Of a stretch of 64,000 nucleotides of DNA, positions 44,338 to 55,167 are shown one piece after another (within the stretch, counting starts at the first letter, position 1; the number at the start of each line of letters is the position of its first letter). The notes under the pieces are model-generated. The model was given only the letters and a program-made list of their open reading frames with translations. It did not search any database and was not told the DNA's origin. A program made the translations under genes and the position numbers. The stretch lies in the NCBI RefSeq assembly GCF_000223215.1, contig NC_017243.1, positions 1,736,001 through 1,800,000 on the forward strand, read 5' to 3'. Source of the stretch: Brachyspira intermedia PWS/A (GTDB lineage: Bacteria; Spirochaetota; Brachyspiria; Brachyspirales; Brachyspiraceae).

Positions 44338-45118
44338 TGCCTTTGAATTTGATATACAAAAAGATAAGTATAAAAATTTAGATATAATAAATAATCATTT
44401 AAAAAATATAAGTGATAAAGAAAAATCTGATTTAATAGTACTTCCTGAATTATCTTCTAATGGTTATTTATTTGAAAACAGAGAAGAATTAATAAATACT
44501 GCTGAAGATATAAAAGACGGTATATTTATAAATAGCCTATCTGAAATGTCAAAAAAATATGATATATCTATAATTGCAGGATTTGCTGAAAAGTTTGAAA
44601 ATAAAATTTATAATTCTGCTGCAATAATAGAAAAAGGAAATATAAAAGGCATATATAGGAAAATACATTTATCCGATTTTGAAAAGAAATTTTTTGATAT
44701 TGGAGAAATAAATAACGCGGATTTAGTTTTCAATATAAACGGCATTAATATATCGGTACAAATATGCTTTGATTTATGGTTCAATGAAATATCAAGAAAG
44801 CAAATATTAAATGGAAGTAATTTAATATGCGTGCTTGCTAATTTCGGTTCAAATACCACTTTTGAAATAGCTAGGATAAGAGCCATAGAAAATTTAACTC
44901 CTCTAGTATTATGCAATCGCATAGGTATAGAAAAAAATTCAATTATGGAAGCTTCTTTTATTGGCAAAAGTTTTATATGCGATGAAACAGGAAAATTACT
45001 TACAGATATTGATAATAATCAAAATAACAAAATAATCAATGCTGAAATAGAAATAAAAAACAAAAGACAAAATATAATATGTTCTGACTTTATGAAAGAG
45101 ATTAAAAGACATTATTAA
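44327..45118 (+). CDS. Carbon-nitrogen hydrolase (nitrilase superfamily)
   Basis: A 263-aa enzyme with the Glu-Lys-Cys triad visible: Glu in VLPELSSNGYLF, Lys in YRKIHLSDFEKKFF, and Cys in SVQICFDLWFNE. Likely an amidase acting on small amides; the exact substrate cannot be read. Overlaps the LRR gene. Intact, usual length. Confidence 0.85.
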   Translation: MKISAFEFDIQKDKYKNLDIINNHLKNISDKEKSDLIVLPELSSNGYLFENREELINTAEDIKDGIFINSLSEMSKKYDISIIAGFAEKFENKIYNSAAIIEKGNIKGIYRKIHLSDFEKKFFDIGEINNADLVFNINGINISVQICFDLWFNEISRKQILNGSNLICVLANFGSNTTFEIARIRAIENLTPLVLCNRIGIEKNSIMEASFIGKSFICDETGKLLTDIDNNQNNKIINAEIEIKNKRQNIICSDFMKEIKRHY

Positions 45119-45124
45119 TAAAAA

Positions 45125-45159
45125 AGAATGAGCCTAATTTATATAATCAAGCCCATTCT
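45125..45159. terminator. Bidirectional terminator
   Basis: AGAATGAGC (45125-45133) pairs imperfectly with GCCCATTCT (45151-45159) between the convergent hydrolase and chemoreceptor genes; A-run and T-rich flanks. Confidence 0.6.
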
Positions 45160-45185
45160 AAATATAATTTTAATATTATCAAGTT

Positions 45186-47039
45186 TTACAATTTGAAATA
45201 ACTTACAACATCTATTAATTTCTGAGCTTCGCTGCTTAAAGTTATACTTGCTTCTTTTGACTGCTCTACTAAACTAGCATTTTCCTGTGTGCTTGCATCC
45301 ATTTTTAATACTGCCTGATTAACCTGATCAACTCCGCTTTGCTGTTCTACTGCTGTTGTAGAAATATCTCTCATTATATTGGCTGTATTTTCTATTTTAT
45401 CTTTAATATCAACAAATATTTCCTGAGATTTTCTAGCTGCTTCTGTTGCTACTCTTATTTTCTCATCTGAATCTGCTATTAAGGAAGTAATATCTTTTAC
45501 AGATGTTTGAGTATTCTGTGCTAAAGTTCTAACTTCTGAAGCTACTACAGAGAAACCTCTGCCCTGCTCTCCTGCACGTGCTGCTTCAACTGATGCATTA
45601 AGTGCTAATATATTAGTTTGAAAAGCAATATCTTCTATCAATTTTGTTATATTAGTTATTTTTCTGCTTGCTTCATAAACATCTTCCATACTTCTTGTTG
45701 TACTGTCTATTATAAGTCCTGCTTCTTCTACAGATTTTTTAGAATCATTCATCATATTATTTCCTATGACGGATTTTTCTGCAGAATTTTTTATTGTAGA
45801 AGCCATTTGCTCCATAGAACTAGCAGTTTGCTCTAATGATGATGATTGAGATTGAGTTCTTAAAGCTAAATCGTTATTTCCGCTTGCTAATTCTTTTGAT
45901 GTCAATTCTATATTATTAGAAGAATCAATTATATTGCTTACTATATTTTTTAATTTTTCTATAGTATTATTAAATCCATTAGCTATTATTCCAAATTCAT
46001 GATTTTGATATTTGTTAGTCAAAAATTTACTTGGTGCTGATACAGTTAAATCTCCGTTTCCAAGTCTGTTTAAATCGCTTGCTATTCTTGATAATACTCT
46101 TGATATATTTTTATTAACATATACTATAACTATAAATGATGTAACAATAAGAAGTAATAAACTTAAAACTATAGTTATTTTTATTAGAGTATTTTTATTA
46201 GCAAAAAATTCACTGTCAAGCATAGTAACGCACATTATCCAATCTATATTTTCAAGTCTTGAGAAAGCCATTATTTTTTTACCTTCATCTTCATAATGTA
46301 AAGCACCTTTTCTTTGTGAGGCTGCAGCAGATAAAGCATTTTTAGAACCTATGGATATAGTGTTAACTTTTTTAACTTCTTTATGTGCCACTCTTCTTCC
46401 TTCTTCATTAACAATATATATATTACCTGTTTTTCCTATAGTAATTTCAGAAAAATATTTTTGAACAAAAGAATCCCATCTTAATTCAGCATATAACACT
46501 CCGGCAGGTCTTGCATTAGTATCAAATACTCCGGCCAAAACACCTATCACATAGTTTCCTGTAACTGATGATAAATAAATCTCATCTTCAATGGCATATT
46601 TATAATTATTGTTTTGAAGCTCTTTCCATATAGTTTTTTGACTTACAGTATTCAAATGTTCATTAGATGCCGTATCTAAAACAACTCTTCCATTTAAATC
46701 TATTAAAGCAAAAGCTGAAAAATGAGATTCTAATTCTTTAAGAAGCTCTGTAAATTCACCGCTTGCTATAGATAAAGTATACTGATTAGGATTTTCAAAA
46801 TAATCTAAAAATTCAGATTCTTTAGATATGACGGAAGTCAAATCTGACTGATCTTCAATCCATATAGAAACTAAATCTCTATATCCGTCAGCAGTTTCCA
46901 TAAATCCGCTTATGGCAGTTCTCTCCATAAATATTGCAGAAGCAGATATTATTACTATCATAAGAACCAAAAGCATTATAGCTACCGATGATATAATAGT
47001 AAAAGGCATTTTAAATTTTAAAGTTTGCATAAATTTCAT
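45186..47039 (-). CDS. Methyl-accepting chemotaxis protein
   Basis: About 617 aa from the ATG at 47039, which has GGGGG upstream. The ATG five codons earlier lacks a site. TM about 15-40, periplasmic Cache sensor ([18 protein letters not shown]), TM about 290-310, HAMP ([20 protein letters not shown]), signalling domain with tip [20 protein letters not shown]. Second chemoreceptor in the window, different sensor from that at 36635-38452. Ligand unknown. Confidence 0.9.
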   Translation of the reverse strand: MKFMQTLKFKMPFTIISSVAIMLLVLMIVIISASAIFMERTAISGFMETADGYRDLVSIWIEDQSDLTSVISKESEFLDYFENPNQYTLSIASGEFTELLKELESHFSAFALIDLNGRVVLDTASNEHLNTVSQKTIWKELQNNNYKYAIEDEIYLSSVTGNYVIGVLAGVFDTNARPAGVLYAELRWDSFVQKYFSEITIGKTGNIYIVNEEGRRVAHKEVKKVNTISIGSKNALSAAASQRKGALHYEDEGKKIMAFSRLENIDWIMCVTMLDSEFFANKNTLIKITIVLSLLLLIVTSFIVIVYVNKNISRVLSRIASDLNRLGNGDLTVSAPSKFLTNKYQNHEFGIIANGFNNTIEKLKNIVSNIIDSSNNIELTSKELASGNNDLALRTQSQSSSLEQTASSMEQMASTIKNSAEKSVIGNNMMNDSKKSVEEAGLIIDSTTRSMEDVYEASRKITNITKLIEDIAFQTNILALNASVEAARAGEQGRGFSVVASEVRTLAQNTQTSVKDITSLIADSDEKIRVATEAARKSQEIFVDIKDKIENTANIMRDISTTAVEQQSGVDQVNQAVLKMDASTQENASLVEQSKEASITLSSEAQKLIDVVSYFKL

Positions 47040-47233
47040 AAATAATACCCCCATATATAACTCAATTATTATGATAATAGTATATGATATTTTTTTGAAA
47101 AAGTCTATATATTTGTAAATAATTTTTACTAAAATCTTTAAAAATCTTCTATTTTTTTACATATTAAGTAAATATTTAGTAAATTTATATTATAAATGTA
47201 AATATTTTTTGTTTTTATTTTTTATATTTTTCT

Positions 47234-47262
47234 TTGACAAAATTAATATAATTGTATATCAT
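47234..47262 (+). promoter_or_regulatory. galK promoter
   Basis: TTGACA (47234-47239), 17-nt spacer, TATCAT (47257-47262). About 30 nt upstream of the galK ATG. Confidence 0.65.
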
Positions 47263-47291
47263 AAGAGTATTATAAAAATTAAGGATTCAAT

Positions 47292-48575
47292 ATGTATAAT
47301 ATCAGCCAATTAAAAGACTTTTTAAAAGAAAAAAAGATGGATGAAAAATTTTCTTCTATTTACGGAGGTGATGCATATAGTATATCTGAAGCATATAACA
47401 GATTAAGCGATACTATAAAACATTTTGAAAGTATAGAAAAAACTCAGGAAATATATGTTTTTAGTGCTTCAGGAAGAACTGAACTTTCAGGTAATCATAC
47501 AGACCATAATAATGGATGCGTATTAACAGCTTCTATAAATTTAGATAAGTTGGCAGTAGTGGCAAAAAGAGATGATAATAAAATAGTTGTTTATACTGAT
47601 TATTCTAATACTCCTGACATTATAGATATTAATGACTTGAATATAAATAAAGATGAGTACGGAAAATCTAATGCTCTAACAAGAGGCGTTTGTGCAGGAA
47701 TTAAAAACAAAGGATACAATATAGGCGGATGTACAGTAACTTTAAATAATAAAGTACTTATAGGAAGTGGATTAAGTAGTTCAGCAAGCTTTGAATCTTT
47801 GATTGGTGAAATACAGAATGCTCTATACAATGAAGATAAAATAAGCAAAGTTGATATAGCAAAAATTGGGCAGTATGCTGAAAATGTTTATTTTGGAAAG
47901 CCTTGCGGACTTATGGATCAAATGGGTTGTTCTGTAGGCGGTATTATGTCTATAGACTTCAAAGATAATGATAACCCTATAATAGAAAAAGTTGAATACG
48001 ATTTTGAAAGTAAAGGTTATGCTCTTATGATAGTTGATGCTAAAGGAGATCATAGCGGACTTACAAATGAATATGCTGCTATAAGAGAAGAAATGAATGC
48101 TGTTGCAAATTATTTCGGGAAAAAAGTATGCAGAGAAATAACTAAAAAAGAATTGATTGATAATGCTTCTAAATTAAGAGCAGAAGTTGGTGACAGAGCT
48201 ATAATGAGAGCTTATCACTTTTTAGAGGAAAATGAAAGAGTAATCAATCAAATAAATGCACTTAAAAAAGATGATATAAATACATACATAAAACTTATGA
48301 ATGAATCAGGGCTTTCAAGCTTCATGTATTTACAAAACTGCTATTCTGTTACAAGTTCAAAAAATATGGGAGTAGCTTTAGGACTTACTCTAACAAAAGA
48401 CTTCTTAAAAGGAGAAGGTGCTTGCCGTGTACATGGAGGCGGATTTGCTGGAACTATACAGGCTTTAATACCTGTAAATAAAGTTGAAGAATATAAAAAA
48501 TACATGAATTCAATATTTGGTGAAGGAAGTGCTGTAAAAATAAGAGTAAGACAATCTCCTGTTTGTGAAATCTAA
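47292..48575 (+). CDS. galK: Galactokinase
   Basis: A 427-aa GHMP kinase phosphorylating galactose at C1. Galactokinase signature variant GRTELSGNHTDHNNG (around 63-77), ATP loop VLIGSGLSSSASFESLIG (around 155-172), C-terminal GACRVHGGGFAGTIQA. The variant signature (ELSGNHTDHN instead of NLIGEHTDYN) suggests a spirochaete/Firmicute-type GalK. Single-gene unit with its own promoter and terminator. Confidence 0.9.
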   Translation: MYNISQLKDFLKEKKMDEKFSSIYGGDAYSISEAYNRLSDTIKHFESIEKTQEIYVFSASGRTELSGNHTDHNNGCVLTASINLDKLAVVAKRDDNKIVVYTDYSNTPDIIDINDLNINKDEYGKSNALTRGVCAGIKNKGYNIGGCTVTLNNKVLIGSGLSSSASFESLIGEIQNALYNEDKISKVDIAKIGQYAENVYFGKPCGLMDQMGCSVGGIMSIDFKDNDNPIIEKVEYDFESKGYALMIVDAKGDHSGLTNEYAAIREEMNAVANYFGKKVCREITKKELIDNASKLRAEVGDRAIMRAYHFLEENERVINQINALKKDDINTYIKLMNESGLSSFMYLQNCYSVTSSKNMGVALGLTLTKDFLKGEGACRVHGGGFAGTIQALIPVNKVEEYKKYMNSIFGEGSAVKIRVRQSPVCEI

Positions 48576-48606
48576 AAAATCATAATTGATAATTATAACT
48601 AAAAAT

Positions 48607-48640
48607 AAAAGACAAGGCTAATTCTATAGTCTTGTCTTTT
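48607..48640 (+). terminator. galK terminator
   Basis: AAAAGACAAG (48607-48616) and CTTGTCTTTT (48631-48640), followed by more T. Confidence 0.8.
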
Positions 48641-48649
48641 TTATACTAT

Positions 48650-48665
48650 TAGACTTGTTTCAAAA
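48650..48665. repeat. Solo copy of the element end TAGACTTGTTTCAAAA
   Basis: A 16-bp match to the terminal inverted repeat of the 33403-33965 element, abutting the 3' end of the flavoprotein gene. No partner end seen nearby. Confidence 0.6.
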
Positions 48666-49361
48666 TTAATTTTTCCAAGGCACAGTATTTTTTAGCCAGC
48701 CTCTCTCATTCCAATAATTAAAGTCATTCTCAGTGAAATTTTTCTTTTTATGCAATGATTTTATTATTTTAAAAAATATCTTTGTTTTTATAGATGGCTT
48801 AACTTTACCATATTCCCTTTTTATTTTTTCTGCAGCTAAATCCATCTTTCTTGCAATAGAATCTTTTATTTCATCTTTAACATTATTCCAAGTAACTTCT
48901 CTTACCGCAAATCCATAGCTATATGTTTTCGCTACACCCCAAAAGAAAGTACTGTCTGCCATATCCTTACAAGTATTTTTCATTCCTCCACCTGCAGCAG
49001 TAGAGATACATACAACCTGTTTTTTAAACATAGATTCATTTGGTCTGTGAACTATCCATCTATAACCATAATGATCTAAAAAAGCCTTCATAGCACCTGT
49101 TACATGGTACACATACACAGGACTTGCTAATATTATTATATCAGCATCATCCATAGCATCTGTAATAGGTTTTAATTTATCATAATGAGGACATAAAGTT
49201 TCAGATTTTATAAAACAATTATTACAGCCTACACAAAAAGAATTAAAGTCTCTAGGAAGAAAAAACTCTGTAACTTCTCCTCCTAATCTATCATAAAGCA
49301 TTTTTGCTACATTGTATGTTGAACCTTTATGATTCTGTCCATGTATGACTGTTATTTTCAT
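48666..49361 (-). CDS. Flavodoxin-like NAD(P)H-dependent oxidoreductase
   Basis: A 231-aa FMN-binding protein. VIHGQNHKGSTYNVAKML is the FMN phosphate loop, followed by CVGCNNCFIKSETLC, a Cys cluster typical of iron-sulfur flavoproteins, and IILASPVYVYHVTGAMKAFL, the flavin-side loop. Transfers electrons; physiological partner unknown. 21 nt after fapA, probably the end of the long minus-strand unit. Confidence 0.8.
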   Translation of the reverse strand: MKITVIHGQNHKGSTYNVAKMLYDRLGGEVTEFFLPRDFNSFCVGCNNCFIKSETLCPHYDKLKPITDAMDDADIIILASPVYVYHVTGAMKAFLDHYGYRWIVHRPNESMFKKQVVCISTAAGGGMKNTCKDMADSTFFWGVAKTYSYGFAVREVTWNNVKDEIKDSIARKMDLAAEKIKREYGKVKPSIKTKIFFKIIKSLHKKKNFTENDFNYWNERGWLKNTVPWKN

Positions 49362-49382
49362 TTTTTATATTTACCTAAAAGA

Positions 49383-51119
49383 TTAATCTCTTTTTATTTC
49401 TCTAGGGAAATCATATTCTTCTAAAGGTAATAATTTAGGAGCTTTCTCTGAAATATCTCTAAGTTCTTTTGAATAGAAATACTCTGTTCCTGAAATCTTT
49501 TTAGATATATATTTTCTCATACTTGAAATATATATTGTAACTCCAGGGAAAAATCCTTCCATAGAAGTAATGCTGCTATGAGATAATTTTTCAAATTCAG
49601 CACTCATTTCATCTCTTCTAGCCTCTAATTGAGCTGTTTCTCTTACAAGATTTGTAATTCTTCTAAGTATATCTTTTATTCCTTCTCTTTTATTAGGCGG
49701 TATTCTTTGAATAAATGCTTTTGGATTTTTGAAATACTCTGTACCTAAAAGGGATTTAATCTTACTCATTTCTTCTTTATTTGTTTTAACTGTTGAAACA
49801 ATATTTTTAAACTCTGCATCAGCCTCAGCATCTCTGCCAACTGTAATTGTAGTTTTTGATTCACTCATAGAGCCAATACTTTTAGCCCAAACACCATTCA
49901 AAGCCTTTACATTACCACCGATAATAACGCCCTTACCTTCCAATACTATAACTCTATCATTTCCAGCTATTTCAGCATTAACAAGCTGCTGAGATAATAA
50001 ATCACCTTTACATATTATATTGGCATTCCTAATGAATTGAGAATACATCTTTCCATTAACATGAATTGTACTGTTAGGACCTCCTATTATACCTCCGGAA
50101 ACTATTAAATTACCGGCACATTCTATATATGCATCCTCAATATTGCCATGTACATATATATCACCCTCTGTTTTTATAGAGAATCCCGGAGCAACATTAT
50201 CTTTAATAATAAGAGAACCATTAACTTCTATATTACCAGTTGATAAATCTACCTTATCTATTTCTGCTACAGTACTTACTGATAAAGTATTATTATGATT
50301 GCTTAATATTCCTCTTATACCGCTTCTAATAGTAATACCATCAGAATCGACAACAACGTTTTTGCCTAATTTATAACAAGGATCATCATCATGATGAGCT
50401 TCCATTAAAACATCATATATATCAAGTCCATCAATAGAAGGTTTTTCTTCCATAAAGTGAGCTATTTGAACTCCTGCTTCTATATTATGGATAAAACCTC
50501 TCTCTTTAAAGTCTATAGCTCCTGTTTCTGATTCTTTTCCGCTATCTAAAGTAAAATCATAATCAAGTATTACTTTCTGAACATTACCATCTATAGGTTT
50601 TCTGCCCTCAACAAAGACACACATAACGCCTTCATCATATTTCAAATTATACTCTACAAGTTCAGTTATTTTATCATAATTAACCATTAATTTGATAGGT
50701 ATTTGAGATATAATAGTTTGTATTTCCTCAAGTACAAGCTGTTTTTTCTGACGCTTTTGAGGAGGAAGAACCATTACCCCTCTCCATTTATCAGCTACAT
50801 TGATAACAGGTATAACAGAAACAGATTTAAGCTCATCATAAAATACATATCCATAAACAGTACTTTTATAAAGTCCTGTCATTTTATCAAATTTTACATT
50901 TTTACTAGCTTTTACACCTTCTCGTTTTGAAATTGATTTTAATACGGCATCTCCAGGACGAACATAATTTTTTAAAAGTTCCTCATATAAATTTTGATCA
51001 TTGCTATCAACATCAACAATTTGATCGTAAATTTCTCTTGTATTTACAAGATTATCATAATAAAATTCATAATTATTAGGATCAATTGATAATGTTTGTG
51101 TTGTAACTTCTTTAGCCAT
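49383..51119 (-). CDS. fapA: FapA family (DUF342) polymer-forming protein
   Basis: A 578-aa protein. The N-terminal region (about 1-250) precedes a right-handed beta-helix (about 270-430: GNIEVNGSLIIKDNVAPGFS, GDIYVHGNIEDAYIECAGN, VIVLEGKGVIIGGNVKALNG) and a C-terminal coiled coil. FapA-family proteins are linked to flagellar or surface assembly. Role in this organism uncertain; annotated by family. Confidence 0.8.
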   Translation of the reverse strand: MAKEVTTQTLSIDPNNYEFYYDNLVNTREIYDQIVDVDSNDQNLYEELLKNYVRPGDAVLKSISKREGVKASKNVKFDKMTGLYKSTVYGYVFYDELKSVSVIPVINVADKWRGVMVLPPQKRQKKQLVLEEIQTIISQIPIKLMVNYDKITELVEYNLKYDEGVMCVFVEGRKPIDGNVQKVILDYDFTLDSGKESETGAIDFKERGFIHNIEAGVQIAHFMEEKPSIDGLDIYDVLMEAHHDDDPCYKLGKNVVVDSDGITIRSGIRGILSNHNNTLSVSTVAEIDKVDLSTGNIEVNGSLIIKDNVAPGFSIKTEGDIYVHGNIEDAYIECAGNLIVSGGIIGGPNSTIHVNGKMYSQFIRNANIICKGDLLSQQLVNAEIAGNDRVIVLEGKGVIIGGNVKALNGVWAKSIGSMSESKTTITVGRDAEADAEFKNIVSTVKTNKEEMSKIKSLLGTEYFKNPKAFIQRIPPNKREGIKDILRRITNLVRETAQLEARRDEMSAEFEKLSHSSITSMEGFFPGVTIYISSMRKYISKKISGTEYFYSKELRDISEKAPKLLPLEEYDFPREIKRD

Positions 51120-51149
51120 ATATTCTCCTTACAAAACGAATCAGCATAT

Positions 51150-51968
51150 TCAAACTTTTTTACATAAGAAGAGCATAACATCTCCTCTATTAAATAATTT
51201 AACATATTTATCAAAAAAAGTTTTAATAATTTTATTGGGTTTCTTCTCTATAGGTATAGACCCCCAAGAAAAATCACTGATTATATTAAAACCTATACTT
51301 TTCATATATTTAGACAATGTAGTCTTTGAAAATAGCCATAGATGCTGCGGCATTACAGCTCTCCAAGCTCCTCCATATTTTTTAGCAAACATACCATCAG
51401 CATTTGGTGTTGTGATTGCTAAATATCCGCCTTTTGCAAGTATTCTGTAAATTTCTTTAAGAGTGTCTGCTGGATTAGGAACATGTTCTATAACATGTGA
51501 AAAATGTATGAAAGAAAAATAATCACTTTCAAATCCTACATCAAGCAAAGGTTTTTCATGCACTGTTATACCATAATTTTTTCTAGCATACTCAGCAGAT
51601 GATGAGCATATTTCAATACCTTGTGCATTATAACCTTTAGTCTTCAAATAATTTAACATCATACCTGTAGCACAGCCTATATCAAGAACATTTTTATTAG
51701 GAAGTTCGCTTTCTATTTTGTCAAAGCCTATATCTTTCATAGCGAGCTTCATAAGACCAAAAAAATTTTCCTGATTGGCTACCTCATATTCAAAATAATT
51801 ATCACTATATATATCATTTATTTCTTCCTGACTCAAAACAGGATACTGATATATAAGTCCACAATTTAAACATTTATTGTAGCTTACTAAATCTGTTTTT
51901 ATATAAACTTCAGACTTAGTACTACCGCAAAATTCACATTCTTTGTTTTCCACTGTATAACTCTCCAA
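51150..51968 (-). CDS. SAM methyltransferase with N-terminal zinc ribbon
   Basis: A 272-aa protein. CEFCGS and CLNCGL (about 12-40) form a zinc ribbon. The methyltransferase has VLDIGCATGMMLNYL (motif I), FIHFSHVIEHVPNPADTLKE and LAKGGYLAITTPNADGMFAK. Same layout as 38548-39444 but clearly different sequence. A polysaccharide or lipid substrate is possible. Between fapA and the PASTA gene. Confidence 0.75.
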   Translation of the reverse strand: MESYTVENKECEFCGSTKSEVYIKTDLVSYNKCLNCGLIYQYPVLSQEEINDIYSDNYFEYEVANQENFFGLMKLAMKDIGFDKIESELPNKNVLDIGCATGMMLNYLKTKGYNAQGIEICSSSAEYARKNYGITVHEKPLLDVGFESDYFSFIHFSHVIEHVPNPADTLKEIYRILAKGGYLAITTPNADGMFAKKYGGAWRAVMPQHLWLFSKTTLSKYMKSIGFNIISDFSWGSIPIEKKPNKIIKTFFDKYVKLFNRGDVMLFLCKKV

Positions 51969-52031
51969 TATTATATTCGGAAAAAAAGATTGTTTCTTTA
52001 CATATTACACAAAATATTATTGCATTTAAGA

Positions 52032-52658
52032 TTATTTGTTATTAACTGTTAAAATTATCTCAGTATTAACACCTACTACTTCATCTGCAGCAGGAATTTG
52101 TGATAATACAACATCATTTTCGTACATATCATCAGTTATGGTTACTTTAGGAAGAATATTAACATTTGTCATAGTATTTAAAACATCATTACTAATTATA
52201 CTAAGAGCTTTATCATACTTCATACCTGTAACATCCGGCATTTTTACAAGAGCTTGTTCAGCAACATTAACTACCAAATATACAGTTCTTCCTCTTTTAA
52301 CCTTTACTCCGCCTTTAGGCTCCTGACTTACAATAGTACCTAATGGGTAATTATTAAAATAATGTGTCTGCACATTAAGATTCATACCCTCTTTTTCCAA
52401 TAAATTAAATGCTTCAAATATTTCTTTTCCTTGAACATCTGGAAGTTCAAAAGATTCTCCTCCAGATTTAACAACTATAAATACTATTAAAGTTACAACG
52501 ATACCTTGCAAAACAAAAAGCAAAACAGCGAAAAGTATCAATCTTCTAAATACTAAAAATGACTTAGGATCACTGATTATTCCATCAGGTAAAATTTTAT
52601 AGATGATTTTTTTTATAAAGGATATTATTTTATTAAAAAATTCTTTTACTTTAGCCAT
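52032..52658 (-). CDS. Membrane-anchored PASTA-domain protein
   Basis: A 208-aa protein: cytoplasmic N-terminus, one TM (about 36-60, LILFAVLLFVLQGIVVTLIV), then two PASTA domains (FELPDVQGKEIFEAFNLLEK; VKMPDVTGMKYDKALSIIS). No kinase domain. PASTA modules bind muropeptides, so a cell-wall sensing or scaffolding role is likely. 22 nt downstream of fmt and probably co-transcribed. Confidence 0.8.
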   Translation of the reverse strand: MAKVKEFFNKIISFIKKIIYKILPDGIISDPKSFLVFRRLILFAVLLFVLQGIVVTLIVFIVVKSGGESFELPDVQGKEIFEAFNLLEKEGMNLNVQTHYFNNYPLGTIVSQEPKGGVKVKRGRTVYLVVNVAEQALVKMPDVTGMKYDKALSIISNDVLNTMTNVNILPKVTITDDMYENDVVLSQIPAADEVVGVNTEIILTVNNK

Positions 52659-52680
52659 AATTTACAATCATACTCCACTT

Positions 52681-53619
52681 TTAATTAAAATATTCTCCAA
52701 CAACTAGTTTATTTCCGCATAAAAACTCTTTAACAGTCTGTCTTTTTTTTCCTTCTCTTTGAAGTTCCTTTATAACATATATTCCATTAAGAGCATTTAT
52801 ATAAATACCATTATTATTAATATCAACTATCTTGCCAAAATCAGTATTATTATCTAATTTACATATATATTCACTATTAAAAACTTTTATAGAAACATCT
52901 TTGTAAAAACAGTAAGCTGTAGGCCATCTAACAAAAGCCCTTGTCATATTATGCAAACTAAGTGCATCTTTTGAAAAATCAAGCTTACCATCTTCTTTCT
53001 TGATTTTACTGCAATACGTAGCCAATGCATCATCTTGCTTTATCATATTAGATATATGCTTATTAGTATCTTTGAAAAACTCTTTAAGCAAATATACTCC
53101 GCTTTCTTTTATTTTATCATATAAATCATTAAACTTCCAATCTTTATCTATATTAACCTCATGCTGAAGTATAATATCGCCTTCATCCAATTTCATATCC
53201 ATTTTCTGTAAAGTAGTTCCGCTTTTTTCAAATCCATAAAGTAAAGCATGCTCAACAGGACTAGCACCTCTAAGTACAGGCAAAAGAGAGCCATGAATAT
53301 TAAGAGGCATAATCTTAGGCAATGATAAAGTTCTCTTATTTAGAATTTTACCATAAGCTACCACTATTAAAAAATCAGGGGATAAATCTAACAGAATATT
53401 ATAGAAATCATCTTTATTTATGCTTTCAGGCTGAAAAAGATTAAGATGTTTCTCTAATGCAATTTCTACTACAGGAGAATTGATAATATTACCCTTTCTA
53501 TCTTTTTTAGTATCTATAGGAGCTATTACTCCATTAAGATTAACATTATCTAATTCCATTAATTGTAAGATACAATCTCTTGTAAAATCGGTTGAACCAG
53601 CTACTATAACATTATACAT
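52681..53619 (-). CDS. fmt: Methionyl-tRNA formyltransferase
   Basis: A 312-aa enzyme forming fMet-tRNA with 10-formyl-THF. Marks: VAYGKILNKRTLSLP, NIHGSLLPVLRGASPVEHAL (formyl-THF site, His in HGSLLP), and a C-terminal domain (FVRWPTAYCFYKDVSIKVFN). Usual length. The common SLLPxxRGAAPI reads SLLPVLRGASPV here. No def gene adjoins it. Confidence 0.9.
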   Translation of the reverse strand: MYNVIVAGSTDFTRDCILQLMELDNVNLNGVIAPIDTKKDRKGNIINSPVVEIALEKHLNLFQPESINKDDFYNILLDLSPDFLIVVAYGKILNKRTLSLPKIMPLNIHGSLLPVLRGASPVEHALLYGFEKSGTTLQKMDMKLDEGDIILQHEVNIDKDWKFNDLYDKIKESGVYLLKEFFKDTNKHISNMIKQDDALATYCSKIKKEDGKLDFSKDALSLHNMTRAFVRWPTAYCFYKDVSIKVFNSEYICKLDNNTDFGKIVDINNNGIYINALNGIYVIKELQREGKKRQTVKEFLCGNKLVVGEYFN

Positions 53620-53682
53620 AATAGATTGATTATATATTTTTATTGTTAAAAGTCAAATATAATTATGAAATAAATTATAATG

Positions 53683-55131
53683 TTATCCCTCTATAATATC
53701 AACACCCTTTACATTTGATAAAAATTGTATAAATAAATCTAATACTATAGGATCTACAGCTATTTTATTTTCTGTGAACATCTTTTTCATAAAAAATACT
53801 ACTTCTTCAGGATTTTTATTTCTGCTTCCTTCCATAAATGTTAATGTATCATATATATCTACAACTTCCAACATTTTAGCAGGAAAATATGCAAAACATT
53901 CAGCATTTATTATATCTTCAGGCTCGAAAGACATTAGAAAATCAACTTTATGTTTAGGATCATTTATCTTTTTATCAAAAAAATTCTTCAATATTCCGCT
54001 TCCATAACCATAACATTCATGATGAAGTCCCACAGATAAGCAAGATTCTTCCCTTTGATTTAATACATATTTTAGAAAATAGTATGCTTTAGCAGTATGG
54101 AAATCTTTAAAATCTCCATCTTTAATAAAATCATCTGTAGGAACAAAATCTATCATATTAAGCATAGCAATATCATGATAAAAAGCACCTATAGCATAAC
54201 TTACTATTTCAGAACCTGTAAATTTTCTTATTCCAAGTCTATACACATTTTCTAGTTTATCTATACTTTTTACAAGATTAAATCGGCTTAAAATAGTTTT
54301 ATATTTTTCAAAATAAAGACTTTTATAATCCTGTCTTAATTTACTGCTTAATCCCTTATTAAATATATTATTATAATAATATAAGAATTCTATCATAAGT
54401 ATACAAACTCTATTACTATGACTCAATATATTAGAATCATCAAGCATATCTAAATTATCAAATATATCTCTATAAAAATATTCTTTTTCCAAATATGTTA
54501 CTATAGCATTCATTATACTTGAAATCATAATTTCAGTTTCTGTACCAACTGTATCATTGCGATTCTTGCCAGCACTTTTTATATATTTCAGATGTCTTAT
54601 AAAATCTAATCTTCCAACAATACCCATACCAGTCAATAAACGCTCTATATTTGGTGCTATTTCAGGTGTTACTTTAGGTGTTTTGGCTTCTAACTTTAAT
54701 TGATCTAAATATGGCTTTAATAAATAAAGTCTATTACTTGGTTTTTCTTTTAACATTCTAGTTAAAAGAGTATCATTGGCTGATTTTAATTTCTCATTTT
54801 TTGAAATACAATTTTTATAAATATGATAAAAATATTCATATTCATTGAATTTATTATCATCTGATCCTTCAACAACATTATTTTTATTTGTTTGAGGATT
54901 ATTAAGATTAAAAAATTTATTAGAAAATGATGATATGTAATATTTAGAATCTTTTAATAAAACATTATCCTTCTCTTGTAAAAGAATATCTAAACAATTA
55001 CCAGGCACAATAATACTTATACCTTTAGGATTAACACATGTTAACTCTATATTTTCTTTAGATATCATTTCTTTTAGTTCTATGAGTTTATCAAGATTAA
55101 TCTCATAGTATTTATTCATTGACTTAAACAT
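53683..55131 (-). CDS. HD-domain protein (HD-GYP variant)
   Basis: A 482-aa protein. An N-terminal region of unknown fold (about 1-250) precedes a helical HD-type hydrolase domain: IGAFYHDIAMLNM (HD pair, around 315), VGLHHECYGYGSG (GYP-like loop) and VDIYDTLTFMEGSRN. It may hydrolyse a cyclic dinucleotide, but the GYP loop is altered, so activity is uncertain. Confidence 0.7.
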   Translation of the reverse strand: MFKSMNKYYEINLDKLIELKEMISKENIELTCVNPKGISIIVPGNCLDILLQEKDNVLLKDSKYYISSFSNKFFNLNNPQTNKNNVVEGSDDNKFNEYEYFYHIYKNCISKNEKLKSANDTLLTRMLKEKPSNRLYLLKPYLDQLKLEAKTPKVTPEIAPNIERLLTGMGIVGRLDFIRHLKYIKSAGKNRNDTVGTETEIMISSIMNAIVTYLEKEYFYRDIFDNLDMLDDSNILSHSNRVCILMIEFLYYYNNIFNKGLSSKLRQDYKSLYFEKYKTILSRFNLVKSIDKLENVYRLGIRKFTGSEIVSYAIGAFYHDIAMLNMIDFVPTDDFIKDGDFKDFHTAKAYYFLKYVLNQREESCLSVGLHHECYGYGSGILKNFFDKKINDPKHKVDFLMSFEPEDIINAECFAYFPAKMLEVVDIYDTLTFMEGSRNKNPEEVVFFMKKMFTENKIAVDPIVLDLFIQFLSNVKGVDIIEG

Positions 55132-55167
55132 AATTTACTTCCCATTTTTAATTTTTTTTATGATTAA